From NCBI RefSeq assembly GCF_003820355.1, contig NZ_RPOK01000004.1, positions 372,001-436,000 of the forward strand: a DNA stretch of 64,000 nucleotides, in the 5' to 3' direction. Origin of the DNA: Paralteromonas sediminis. GTDB taxonomy: Bacteria; Pseudomonadota; Gammaproteobacteria; Enterobacterales; Alteromonadaceae. The notes under the pieces were generated by a model. It saw nothing but the letters and a program-made list of their open reading frames with translations. It had not been told where the DNA came from and did not search any database. Shown one piece after another: positions 55,546 to 64,000 of the stretch. The position numbers were made by a program, and so were the translations under genes. Each line of letters starts with the position of its first letter. Within the stretch, counting starts at the first letter, position 1.

Positions 55546-56667
55546 ATGAGCTGTATTGCGCCCTTGTCCTCTATTCTCACTCAATATCTGATTGCGATCA
55601 GTATTGTACTGCTATCATTCTCGGGCCACGCCGACATCTTGTTGGGTACCTCTAACGCGCAAAAAGGCCCCTCTGCCAAACTCGGACAAGATCTCAACCT
55701 CGGCGCAGAAATGTATTTTGATGTTGTTAATCAACAGGGTGGCATACATGGTCACAACATATACCTGCTAAAGTTGGATGACGGCTATGAGCCTCTTAAT
55801 ACTGTGCACAATACTAAGCTGTTGCTAGAACACAACATCGTCGGCTTGTTCAACTATGTGGGTACACCTAATTCTAAAGCCGTATTACCGCTTATCAAGC
55901 GTGTGGGACAGTTATTAATTACCCCTTTTACTGGTGCTGATATCCTAAGAAATGCCCCCATTGCCGACGTATTTAACCTGCGGGCAAGTTATGAGCAAGA
56001 AGCCTTTGCGCAAATAGACTATCTGGTTGAGATACTTGATCTCGATACGTTTGGTATGGTCATTCAAGCAGATGCATTTGGACTTGCCTTGGAAAAATAC
56101 TATCGGGCTGCGCTTAAAAATAAAGGCCATAAACCTTTGGTATCGATACGCTACCGTCGCAATACAATTGATATAGATAAAGCGGCAAAGCAGCTAAGAG
56201 AAGCGAATGTTAAGGCGGTATTATTTGTCGGCACGTATGAACCCCTTATTGCGCTGATTGATAGGGGCAAAAGTGTGCAATTCATGCCTATATACAGCAG
56301 CGTCTCTTTTGTATCCAGCCAGACACTTTTTAACCGGCTTTCGGTCACCGACAGTAGAGACGTGCGGGTTATTGTTACCGAAGTAGTGCCCTCACCTTTA
56401 ACCTGCCAACAAAAAATATGTTCGCAATTTCGGGAGCATGCGACCCACAATAAACTTGAGAACCCGAATCACGTGCATTTTGAAGGCTACCTCAATGCTG
56501 TTTATGTGAGCGAAGCCCTGAAAAGTTGCTCTCCGCCGGTGACACGGGCTTGCTTGAAAGAGACATTGGAGGGGTTCAGAACCCAAGATCCAGAAACACG
56601 AGGGCAAGTGGTGTCAGATGTTCTTCAGCTCATGGGTCAAGTGCACATTTCAGCGCGCAACCCCTAG
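55546..56667 (+). CDS. Type 1 periplasmic binding protein (branched-chain amino acid/amide type), orphan
   Basis: A 373-residue protein (ATG 55546; the frame opens at ATG 55462). A signal peptide (AISIVLLSFSGHA) precedes a type 1 periplasmic binding fold of the Peripla_BP_6/LivK kind: ILLGTSNAQKGPSAKLGQDL, FDVVNQQGGIHGHNI, LDDGYEPLNTVHNTKLLLEH, FNYVGTPNSKAVLPLI, ITPFTGADILRN, the LRASYEQEAFAQI hinge and the central strand AVLFVGTYEPLIALI. The ligand is unknown. No ABC permease or ATPase is nearby; similar orphans sometimes feed sensor proteins. It ends two bases before the stop of the convergent metallophosphatase gene. Confidence 0.8.
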   Translation: MSCIAPLSSILTQYLIAISIVLLSFSGHADILLGTSNAQKGPSAKLGQDLNLGAEMYFDVVNQQGGIHGHNIYLLKLDDGYEPLNTVHNTKLLLEHNIVGLFNYVGTPNSKAVLPLIKRVGQLLITPFTGADILRNAPIADVFNLRASYEQEAFAQIDYLVEILDLDTFGMVIQADAFGLALEKYYRAALKNKGHKPLVSIRYRRNTIDIDKAAKQLREANVKAVLFVGTYEPLIALIDRGKSVQFMPIYSSVSFVSSQTLFNRLSVTDSRDVRVIVTEVVPSPLTCQQKICSQFREHATHNKLENPNHVHFEGYLNAVYVSEALKSCSPPVTRACLKETLEGFRTQDPETRGQVVSDVLQLMGQVHISARNP

Positions 56668-56668
56668 A

Positions 56669-57724
56669 CTATTCGAAGGGGATCACAGCGCCATTTCGCA
56701 AACCGCGAAAAAAGTTGCCGTTTTTAATAAGTAGGATCTCGCCTGTTTCTCCACGTTTTATACCGCTGTCTACAGCAATCACTTTGCCATTATAAAAAGG
56801 TGTAATTTGCGTTTGTGTGGTATGGCCAACAATAAGGTGCGAAAGGTCGTAGTGTTGTAATAGCCTGTCTACGTCCCCCATTGTTGCTCGGGGCGCTTTA
56901 AAGTAGCCTCTGTACCAAATGGGTCCATAGGTTTTATGTAAAAAATGGCCAAGGCCACTTTCGGGGAAGGTGTCGTCTTTAATCATATGGCTGACAAAGG
57001 TCTGATTAATATCTTGCAAGCTTAGGTTCTGCGTTGCTAACGACGGATGAATGCCGCCATGAACAAACAACATACGGTTGATTTTTACCAGTACGTTACG
57101 AGTGAGTAGCCAATCTCCTAATACCGTTTTTGGCCCGATCAATTCTGACAAAGGTTTGCCCAATACTTTTTCCGTCGTGGCATATTTGTCATGCATGTAA
57201 CGTGTGTCATTGTTTAAGGCCATGATTTCGTGATTGCCTAACAGGTAATGCACAACACCACCGTTCGATTTGGCTTGGCGCTCAAGGTTAGCCAAATACC
57301 ATAAACTTTCTGTGACTTTTGGTCCACGACTAAACACGTCACCAGACACAACAAGGTGGCCTTTACCAAAGGTCCAGTTACCCTGCTCATCTGCAATTTT
57401 GTGCGCCATTAGCAATGATCTGAAAACATCAAACTGACCATGGATATCGCTGAGGGCGGCAACCGTCTCAACATTGTCAAATGCCAACTCCGGACGTGAT
57501 GCAGTCTGGTTATTCAGCTGCGCACTGAGATTACACTTTTCTATGCGCTTGCGCGCCAGCGGGGGAGGAAACTCAAATCGTTTAGGCTGCCCATTGCAAA
57601 CCCACAGCGCTTGCCAGGCACGGTCGCCATAAAGCACATAAGGACCGTCATTCAGTGTTTCTAGTTCTGATTCAGAACAAGAAAACAACAAAACAGACAG
57701 ACAAAACAAAAGCCATTTTTTCAT
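56669..57724 (-). CDS. Calcineurin-like metallophosphatase, lipoprotein
   Basis: A 351-residue protein beginning at ATG 57724 (the frame opens at a TTG 12 bases upstream). The N-terminal signal ends in a lipobox LLFSC (about 14-18), so it is likely anchored in the envelope. Metallophosphoesterase motifs are DIHG (in ALSDIHGQFDVF), GDVFSRGP (GD-x(n)-R), GNHE, VHGGIHP and VGHTTQ. The set with GDVFSRG and YLLGNHEIMAL resembles the Shewanella-type cold-active tyrosine phosphatase branch and PPP-like phosphatases. The substrate is unknown. It lies between the type 1 binding protein (convergent) and the TonB-dependent receptor gene (same strand, upstream). Confidence 0.85.
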   Translation of the reverse strand: MKKWLLFCLSVLLFSCSESELETLNDGPYVLYGDRAWQALWVCNGQPKRFEFPPPLARKRIEKCNLSAQLNNQTASRPELAFDNVETVAALSDIHGQFDVFRSLLMAHKIADEQGNWTFGKGHLVVSGDVFSRGPKVTESLWYLANLERQAKSNGGVVHYLLGNHEIMALNNDTRYMHDKYATTEKVLGKPLSELIGPKTVLGDWLLTRNVLVKINRMLFVHGGIHPSLATQNLSLQDINQTFVSHMIKDDTFPESGLGHFLHKTYGPIWYRGYFKAPRATMGDVDRLLQHYDLSHLIVGHTTQTQITPFYNGKVIAVDSGIKRGETGEILLIKNGNFFRGLRNGAVIPFE

Positions 57725-57773
57725 AAATGAGTCCAAACTCAGATGAAGAAGTATTACGGGTTTAATGGGAAGG

Positions 57774-57793
57774 AGGCGGCCAGTTGGCCGCCT
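57774..57793 (-). terminator. Perfect hairpin between the receptor and metallophosphatase genes
   Basis: AGGCGGCC and GGCCGCCT form an 8-bp stem around AGTT directly after the TonB-dependent receptor stop (57802). On the transcribed (minus) strand the following sequence is CCTTCCC, a weak tail, so attenuation of transcription into the phosphatase gene is possible but not certain. Confidence 0.55.
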
Positions 57794-57801
57794 TTAAAGG
57801 T

Positions 57802-60800
57802 TTAGAAGCGCAGTTCTACACCAGCATAAGCAAAACGACCTATGCCACCGCCATACGCACTTTCGAAGTTACCGCGACCAGTTTCATAGTTGTCGCCGGT
57901 ATTCGGTACCCAAGGTCCAAGGTTATTGAACACGTTTCTCACACCACCATATAACTTAACGTCATAATCCTGCTGCGTTTCCATGCGATAGGAAAATGAA
58001 ATGTCGTGGGTAATATAAGAACCATAAAACAAATAATAGGGCGTTTCTGGGTTTACAATTGCATCAGGATCACCGGCATCCAATGCTGCCTGGTTTTCCG
58101 CTTTCAGCTCTTCCCACTGCTCAACGCGATCATAGTCATCAACGACAGGACCTTTGTACTTGGTTCTCCAACGAATGCGCAAATCGTCATAACGCCATGC
58201 CACCGATGCCGTCGCTCTGTCAGTGAAAATGCCACTGTTCAACTCACCCTGATAGTAATTAACTTCAAGACCATCATTGCCTTCAAACGACGCTGAACGC
58301 TCTATTACGTGGTTCATATCGGCTTTAAAAGACAATGAGCCTAAGTCATCTAAATCTAACTTATAGGCTACTGACAGGTCGTACCCTCTAGCGGTTTCTT
58401 CACTCAAATTAAACTGACGCTGAATGATTTGCGTGATCTGGCCTTCGCTATCCCGCGTGATATCACCACAAAAACTGTTACCGTCGCCAAATGCCACCGA
58501 TGAGTCATAACACTCCCGCAGAATATCGCCGTTGGGAATTTGTGTAATGGCATCTTCAATTGTGATGTCATAATAATCTAACGCGATTTGCAGACCGTCG
58601 ATTTGAGAAGGGGCTACAGTAATACCCAACGTATAGGTGTCTGCCGTCTCTTCTTTTAAATTTTCATTACCCGCATTGGGTGAATACCCAGTATTTTGAT
58701 CTTCAAATACGCCATCTTCTGACAGTGCGATACCAGCGAGAACACGTTCATCTTGGCGGCAGGCATCGTGCCCTGGCTCATTTGACGTCATGGTCACACC
58801 ATCACAGATATCAGAAAAACCATCATAATCACCGCGAGGAGGCGAAATTAGCTCGGTGATATTCGGTGCCCGTTGTGCTCGTGCATAATTCGCTCTAATG
58901 GCATATCCTTCAAGCGGCTCCCATAAGACACCGGCACGGTAACTGGCCATCAAATCAATGTTTTTCTGGCTGTAGTCTGCCAATCGCAGGGAAAGATCCA
59001 GCGTCAGATTCTGACGTCCTTCATCATTTCTCAGTAAAGGAACAGCTGCTTCTGCGAAAGCTTCCGTGACACTCACATCGCCTTTAAAGGGTGGCACGTC
59101 GTTGAACGTAATCGCCAACGCGCGAAGCGCAGAATCTACATAGACTTCCTGCTCATCTTTGCGGTATTCAAAACCAAATGCAGAAGACACGGTACCCGCA
59201 GGTAATTCAAATAAGTCACCGGTCATGTATCCACCAAGGGTGATTTGCTCGATGTCAGTGTCTATGATTGGATTAGCGCGAATGTAATCAGCCGCCTCGG
59301 GGGAAATGCTACCGTAGCCAAAAATGTTAACGGGCACACAGCCTTCAGCACGGGCACTCGCATCGGCACATTGAATAGTGACGCCATCCGCGGCATATTC
59401 TGCGTCAAGGGCATTTCGCAACTTAACAATACTAATCTCATTGCTACGGCGCTGTTCCTGTTTGAATTTGCCGTACCCTACCGATAAATCCCAGTCCCAC
59501 TGGCCGTCAAATGCGGTACCTTGCAAACCAAAAAAGGTACGCAGCGTTTTACGCTGGTTGTCATTAACGATATTGCCCACTTCGACAAACGCTCTGTCCC
59601 AGCTAACACTGCTGCCCGCAGATTCTGCGATTTCTGTAGGCACAAAAGGGTTGTCGGGTGAAATTGTACCTGGGATAACCAAAGACGGCTCACCCGTTAC
59701 TGGATCGACGAGCAATTCATCATCGTTGTAGTCCTGGCCTTCTGGTGCTTTAGCATTCACTGAGTGGTTATCGCTGTAGTGCACCTGGAACTTTGCTTTC
59801 ACATCATCGGTTAATTCATAGTCCATTTTCAGCGCTAACGCGGTTTTTGTATTAGGTATTTTTAACTTATCGAACGGTTCATAATTAAATCCATCACGCT
59901 CTTCGACAAAACCCGCTGTGAGTACATTATCTGTATTGTAAAACCAGTCGTTGCCTTCAAAAGTTCCACCAGGGGTATTATCACTTCGCTCACGCCAGTC
60001 ATCTGGAGTAATGTCGCGCATACACTGATCGCCTTCGATGGTATTCATCTCATTGCACAGCAACCTAGTGTTGTAGTCGTAGCTGGATTCATACTGTGAA
60101 CGATCACGCTCAGACTGATCAAGGCCGAATTCACGGTCCCACGATGCTGCTAAATATACATAGCCACGTTCATTGTCGAACGTCTGTCCGTATCCGGCGT
60201 CAACTGTAAATTCACGTGCTCCACCTAAGGTACTTTCACCACCACGCACATCTATTTCGAAGCCGGTTTTACCCGACTCTGTAATGATATTGACAACACC
60301 TGCTATGGCGTCTGAACCGTATATAGCAGAAGCTCCACCGCTGATGATTTCAACGCGGTCTACCATGGATGAAGGGATCGTGCTTAAACTGATATAGTTT
60401 CCACTGTAGCTATTTGATACTGCGCGGCGACCATCTATCAGGGTTAACGTTCTATCGGTTCCCAAATCACGTAGGTCTATGGTAGACAACCCCGTGTTTT
60501 GAACGCTTGATTGAGAGTTGGTGTTGCTGAAGCCTGCGCTAATTGAGGGAATTTCATCGACCAAGATATCTGCAAGCTCACCGATTCCGGCATCCTCTAA
60601 CGCGTCTTTGTCCATCGACATCATGGGCGTAGCCATAGAGAAGCTATCTCGTTTGATACGCGTTCCGGTAATCGCAATTTTTTCGACTTTTTCTTCGGCG
60701 TTCTGCTGTGTCGCTTGCTGTGTTGAGCTTTGCGTTTGCTGCACTTCCACTTCTTGCGCCACGGCCATACCACTTACGCTGGACAATAGCGCTAGCTGGA

Positions 60801-60828
60801 TGGCAAGAACAAGTTTTTGTTTATTCAT
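57802..60828 (-). CDS. TonB-dependent outer membrane receptor
   Basis: A 1008-residue receptor. ATG 60828 (MNKQKLVLAIQLALLSSVSG) is the proper start, with GGGAA upstream; the frame is open to 60939. A signal peptide (cleavage after AVAQ) is followed by a Gln/Thr-rich linker, a TonB box (EKIAITGTRIKRDS), a plug domain (about 55-190, with RDLGTDRTLTLIDGRRAV and IYGSDAIAGVVNIIT) and a long barrel ending in FAYAGVELRF, a canonical terminal Phe. It is the large-substrate Alteromonadales type. It is divergent from a CadC-like regulator gene, a common pairing in this group. The substrate is unknown; the nearby peptidase suggests peptides. Confidence 0.93.
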   Translation of the reverse strand: MNKQKLVLAIQLALLSSVSGMAVAQEVEVQQTQSSTQQATQQNAEEKVEKIAITGTRIKRDSFSMATPMMSMDKDALEDAGIGELADILVDEIPSISAGFSNTNSQSSVQNTGLSTIDLRDLGTDRTLTLIDGRRAVSNSYSGNYISLSTIPSSMVDRVEIISGGASAIYGSDAIAGVVNIITESGKTGFEIDVRGGESTLGGAREFTVDAGYGQTFDNERGYVYLAASWDREFGLDQSERDRSQYESSYDYNTRLLCNEMNTIEGDQCMRDITPDDWRERSDNTPGGTFEGNDWFYNTDNVLTAGFVEERDGFNYEPFDKLKIPNTKTALALKMDYELTDDVKAKFQVHYSDNHSVNAKAPEGQDYNDDELLVDPVTGEPSLVIPGTISPDNPFVPTEIAESAGSSVSWDRAFVEVGNIVNDNQRKTLRTFFGLQGTAFDGQWDWDLSVGYGKFKQEQRRSNEISIVKLRNALDAEYAADGVTIQCADASARAEGCVPVNIFGYGSISPEAADYIRANPIIDTDIEQITLGGYMTGDLFELPAGTVSSAFGFEYRKDEQEVYVDSALRALAITFNDVPPFKGDVSVTEAFAEAAVPLLRNDEGRQNLTLDLSLRLADYSQKNIDLMASYRAGVLWEPLEGYAIRANYARAQRAPNITELISPPRGDYDGFSDICDGVTMTSNEPGHDACRQDERVLAGIALSEDGVFEDQNTGYSPNAGNENLKEETADTYTLGITVAPSQIDGLQIALDYYDITIEDAITQIPNGDILRECYDSSVAFGDGNSFCGDITRDSEGQITQIIQRQFNLSEETARGYDLSVAYKLDLDDLGSLSFKADMNHVIERSASFEGNDGLEVNYYQGELNSGIFTDRATASVAWRYDDLRIRWRTKYKGPVVDDYDRVEQWEELKAENQAALDAGDPDAIVNPETPYYLFYGSYITHDISFSYRMETQQDYDVKLYGGVRNVFNNLGPWVPNTGDNYETGRGNFESAYGGGIGRFAYAGVELRF

Positions 60829-61118
60829 TGTGTGTTCCCATTTGTGGTTGGATTTGCTCAAGTACAAGAGGTATTGAGCTAGGTTCAGTTCTATTGAAGG
60901 GGGGCTATGAATGCAATGTAGGCCAAGTCGTTTATTCAACGCTTTTTTATCTATTTAACATCTATTTCAATATTATTTATTAAAAACAATAAGATACGAT
61001 TTATTACAATTCTTAGGTATGAAGGGGGCACGAGGGTGATTGATACTCTTGGCGGTATCCGGTAAGGTTTTGAGCCTACCAGAACCGTCGATCACTAAAC
61101 GCCATTTAAGCCATATCC

Positions 61119-63215
61119 ATGCAACCTGAACACGCTTACAAACTAGGAGACTTTCGTGTAGAGCCGTCGGAATGCGCGCTTTATCACGAGCACATTGGTA
61201 AGCAAACACTGCAACCTAAATTTATTGACGTTCTGAACTATCTCGCCTCTCAATATCCAAGAGTGGTTTCTCGACAAGAGTTGATCGACAGCGTATGGCT
61301 AGGTAATGAGCACGTTGGTAAAAAAGCGCTGACCAACGCTATATGGCATCTGCGTAAAGCGCTAAATGCCTCTGATAAGGAGACCATTGAAACCATTCGA
61401 AAAACCGGCTATCGACTATTGATAGAACCACAACAAATAGAAACAGAGTCAACTGAGTTAAACCCATCATCGCGCGATCGCTGGTTTGCCTTACCAGCCA
61501 CAAAATATGCTGCCTCTGTGGTGATGGTCCTCATACTTTTAATAACGACACTGGCACTTCGGGAACCACCGCATGATCATCATGTGCCGGTTACCGTTAC
61601 CACAGAGCCCGGCTTAGAGCTTTTCCCTGCTCCCTCCCCCGATGGGCGCTTTGTGGTTTACAAGTGGATTTCGCCAGACGGCCAGGTTGATTTATTTAAA
61701 CGTGACATGCAACAGCCAGAGCGTCCGGCAATTAGGATCACCCATGACCAGGCCCTTGAGGGGCACTCGGTCTGGAGTGCAGACGGAAAGTTTCTCTACT
61801 TCAGCCGCAAAGACAGAAAAATTGGTCAATGTGATGTTGTTCGCATGGATATGCAAAATTACCAGGAATCCTTTGTGACTGCCTGCCCGATCGTGGGTGG
61901 ATATCACTACATAGACATTGCAGCTGATAACAGTATGCTCGCTTTTTACGGTGACGATGAAGAGGCGTCCCGCTCAGGTATCTACACGCTTGATTTAACC
62001 GACCCTGATGCCCGCCCTCAGCGTTTATCCTGTGACAAAGACTGTGAATACAAAGAGCGTGACATGGCATTTTCGCCAAATGGCCAGTACCTTGCGCTGA
62101 CGCGGCGATACAATCAGTTTAATGAGAATATCTATCTGCTTGATCTGCAAAATAATAATGAGCGTCAGCTTACCTATCACGAACAGGATATCGTTGGTCT
62201 GAGTTGGCACCCTAGCGGAAAGAAGCTCGTTTACGGTGTACAGAGTGCGGATAACCGGCGAGGATTTGTGCTCAATATCGAAAACGGCGATATCGAAGCC
62301 TTAGGCATAGAAGGTCTCAGTTACCCTAACTTCGCCAGAAATACCCCAGCGTTGTTTTTTCAGCACAGACGTGAGCAATACCAAATAGCCGCATTGCCGA
62401 TAGACAATAGTGTATCGAGTAGTCCGTTCCCCGTTTTGCAATCGGGCTACAATCACAAGTACCCTGACTTCTCTTCGGTTTCACGTCGTATTGCTTACGT
62501 GTCTAATGAAACAGGCGCCTATGAAATTTGGACAGCTGACAGTCAAGGCAACGATCGCAGACAGCTTACCTTTTTGCAACGCTCAGCCAGCTATCCGCGC
62601 TGGTCTCATGATGGTCGCTTTATTGCCTTTCTCGCACCCGATGAAGAAAACAAAGGTGATCATATTTTTATTGTCGAGGCGAGCACACGAAGGGTACAAA
62701 AAATAGACAGTCCTTTTTCCCGTCACAATCGTCCTTTCTGGTCGCCTGACGACAACAATATTATGTCGACGGCCTACACATCAACGCATGCTGACATTTA
62801 TGAGTTTTCAGTCGGCGCTAACACAGAACCCAAACGAATCACGTTCAATAAGGGCCGATACGGCATTGTTCTAAACGAGGGAAATCTCGTATACAGCACG
62901 TGGGGAAACGGCTTGTGGTCACTAAACTTAGTCACAGGGCAATCCAGTCAATTGCTTAATTCAGATACATTTCGGGAAGCTTATGCTTGGGCCGCTACCC
63001 CAACGGGCGTGTACTATTTAGTGGAAGAAAAACAGCATCAGGAACTGCATTTCTTAGACTTTACCAGTAACGCCATCACATTAATGTTAAAAGCACCACT
63101 CTCAACCATCGTCAAAGATGGCGCATTGCGTATTGACCCTGCCCAACAACGTATTTTATTCACTAAAACGCTGTTTAATCAGTCAGATATCAAATACATT
63201 CAGATGAAACCGTAA
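61119..63215 (+). CDS. CadC/ToxR-like transmembrane regulator with PD40 propeller
   Basis: A 698-residue protein. The winged helix Trans_reg_C DNA-binding domain is at about 6-105 (FRVEPSECALYHEHIGKQTL, SRQELIDSVWLGNEHVGKKA, TIRKTGYRLL). One transmembrane helix (SVVMVLILLITTLALRE, about 132-148) and a periplasmic TolB/PD40 propeller (from about 165, with blades such as SPDGRFVVYKW, SADGKFLYFS, SPNGQYLALT, SHDGRFIAFLAP, SPDDNNIMST) follow. It resembles CadC-type regulators that sense in the periplasm and bind DNA from the membrane. It is divergent from the TonB-dependent receptor gene across a 290-base region, so the receptor gene is the likely target. No clear operator was identified in that region. 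Confidence 0.9.
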   Translation: MQPEHAYKLGDFRVEPSECALYHEHIGKQTLQPKFIDVLNYLASQYPRVVSRQELIDSVWLGNEHVGKKALTNAIWHLRKALNASDKETIETIRKTGYRLLIEPQQIETESTELNPSSRDRWFALPATKYAASVVMVLILLITTLALREPPHDHHVPVTVTTEPGLELFPAPSPDGRFVVYKWISPDGQVDLFKRDMQQPERPAIRITHDQALEGHSVWSADGKFLYFSRKDRKIGQCDVVRMDMQNYQESFVTACPIVGGYHYIDIAADNSMLAFYGDDEEASRSGIYTLDLTDPDARPQRLSCDKDCEYKERDMAFSPNGQYLALTRRYNQFNENIYLLDLQNNNERQLTYHEQDIVGLSWHPSGKKLVYGVQSADNRRGFVLNIENGDIEALGIEGLSYPNFARNTPALFFQHRREQYQIAALPIDNSVSSSPFPVLQSGYNHKYPDFSSVSRRIAYVSNETGAYEIWTADSQGNDRRQLTFLQRSASYPRWSHDGRFIAFLAPDEENKGDHIFIVEASTRRVQKIDSPFSRHNRPFWSPDDNNIMSTAYTSTHADIYEFSVGANTEPKRITFNKGRYGIVLNEGNLVYSTWGNGLWSLNLVTGQSSQLLNSDTFREAYAWAATPTGVYYLVEEKQHQELHFLDFTSNAITLMLKAPLSTIVKDGALRIDPAQQRILFTKTLFNQSDIKYIQMKP

Positions 63216-63229
63216 GCAAGCACGCTGTG

Positions 63230-63490
63230 TTATTTCAACAGCTCATGGTCGGGTGGAAGCTGCTTCATGATCCACAACACCAGACGTCGTTTTAAACTTG
63301 CCAGGTCTTCTTTATCTTCAGGTAACGGCGCTATTAATTTATCATGCACCAACAGGCGATAGAGGCTTTCTACTTTATCTTTTGATGCATCAGAGGAAGA
63401 AAACGATTTGTATCCACGTTTTACGGCATAGTGTTCTGCAACCACCAGCGCTTTTTTGAGCAGGGCATTTTCGTTTTTGATTTTCTTCAT
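63230..63490 (-). CDS. DUF5062-like small protein
   Basis: An 86-residue basic helical protein without signal or membrane segment. The N-terminal KKIKNENALLKKALVVAEHY and VKRGYKSF, and the C-terminal LASLKRRLVLWIMKQLPPDH, resemble the small gammaproteobacterial family DUF5062 as I recall it. The function is not known. Its ATG overlaps the stop codon of the upstream gene at 63490 (TAATG), so the two are translationally coupled. It converges with the CadC-like gene. Confidence 0.65.
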   Translation of the reverse strand: MKKIKNENALLKKALVVAEHYAVKRGYKSFSSSDASKDKVESLYRLLVHDKLIAPLPEDKEDLASLKRRLVLWIMKQLPPDHELLK

Positions 63491-63987
63491 TAGTCACCGC
63501 CTACAGCACCGCTGTCTTTGTGTTGAATTCTGTCTACTACGATAACAGTGGCCAATAATTGTGGTGTAAGAGACGTGTCGACAATATCCACCCCATAGCT
63601 ATCGGTAAAGCTAAAAAGCTTTTTTGACACACTCGCCAGGCGTTGCCCCTGCCGTGTTATTTCATACTCGTGCTGCCAGAGGTTTCCCGTCATCTCCAGT
63701 TGCCCCTCTGGCGTGTCTATGGTGAATCGACTTGTCCAGAACGGCCAGAATCGCTTTTTGATTAACCATTCACTGCCGTCAATATTCACTAGCCTGCATG
63801 CGGGTAATAAAGACAGATATTTGCGTTTAATTTGCAATATTGGGCGTTCATTCTGATCGAATAACGTTTGGCTGCTCGACACGCTAAGCAGTTTTCCCTT
63901 CGCCGTAAACGCAACGGCACCTCGCTCATCCTCAATCGTGAAACTGTCGGTGAGACTAAAAAACTTTTGATTAATGCGGTATTTCAT
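63490..63987 (-). CDS. LURP-one-related/scramblase-like domain protein
   Basis: A 165-residue protein starting at ATG 63987, with GGAGG five bases upstream (the frame opens at 63999 in the same ribosome binding site). Internal repeated strands such as QKFFSLTDSFTIEDERG, KLLSVSSSQTLFDQ, KKRFWPFWTSRFTI and KKLFSFTDSYGVDI have the pattern of the LURP-one-related beta-barrel family. There is no signal peptide, and the C-terminal helix TPQLLATVIVVDRIQ could associate with a membrane. The function of bacterial members is unclear. It forms a two-gene operon with the DUF5062-like gene. Confidence 0.75.
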   Translation of the reverse strand: MKYRINQKFFSLTDSFTIEDERGAVAFTAKGKLLSVSSSQTLFDQNERPILQIKRKYLSLLPACRLVNIDGSEWLIKKRFWPFWTSRFTIDTPEGQLEMTGNLWQHEYEITRQGQRLASVSKKLFSFTDSYGVDIVDTSLTPQLLATVIVVDRIQHKDSGAVGGD

Positions 63988-64000
63988 CGAGCCTCCCATG

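Noticed and set aside
60829-60939. Extension of the TonB receptor start
   Set aside because: The normal signal peptide starts at ATG 60828 with GGGAA upstream; the extra residues would precede it.

Overview
The window looks like a chromosomal segment of a marine gammaproteobacterium, most likely an Alteromonadales (Alteromonadaceae-type) organism. This rests on gene content: large TonB-dependent receptors, S9 peptidases, a CadC-like regulator with a TolB-type propeller, a sensor propeller fused to GGDEF/EAL, glnE and an LpxL-type acyltransferase. No rRNA, tRNA, CRISPR array, prophage or intact insertion sequence was seen. Many genes appear to use TTG starts.

Layout. 1-2.2 kb: the 5' part of a hybrid histidine kinase that runs off the left edge. 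2.4-4.6 kb: an orphan solute-binding protein, a short coding remnant and two unrecognised genes. 4.8-10 kb: an SDR, glnE, a TcpQ-like membrane protein and an LpxL-type acyltransferase. 10-13.2 kb: a LysR regulator divergent from an acyl-CoA dehydrogenase/SDR pair, with a 124-bp nested palindromic element between them. 13.2-22.8 kb: three export systems. These are an RND pump with a TetR regulator and repeated operators, an ABC exporter with a second TetR regulator and TGACCA-N2-TGGTCA operators, and an MFS/PqiA-like pair. 23-24.6 kb: a GAF hybrid histidine kinase.

24.6-32.3 kb holds the most interesting locus. A secreted cyanophycinase-like S51 peptidase is divergent from a TonB-dependent receptor, a YfcC-type transporter and an isoaspartyl dipeptidase homologue. 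Together these could make a complete route for scavenging cyanophycin or other beta-aspartyl peptides: outside cleavage, outer-membrane uptake, inner-membrane uptake, then cytoplasmic hydrolysis. The dipeptidase homologue differs at two metal-site positions from the Escherichia coli enzyme.

32.3-35.6 kb: an APH-like kinase, a MEST-like alpha/beta hydrolase and anmK. 35.7-43.2 kb: a MacAB/FtsX-type export operon followed by an NtrC/NtrB-type pair. Upstream are TGTCCGC palindromes, a possible sigma-54 promoter and a 32-residue membrane ORF. 43.3-53.2 kb: an S9 peptidase, a CDF metal transporter, a secreted unknown protein, a 1541-residue propeller-PAS-GGDEF-EAL protein and a membrane diguanylate cyclase. 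53.2-64 kb: a prolyl oligopeptidase, an orphan type 1 binding protein, a lipoprotein metallophosphatase, a TonB-dependent receptor divergent from a CadC-like regulator, and a small DUF5062/LURP-one-like pair.

All calls come from reading the translated sequence and recalled family knowledge. No database search or computation was run.
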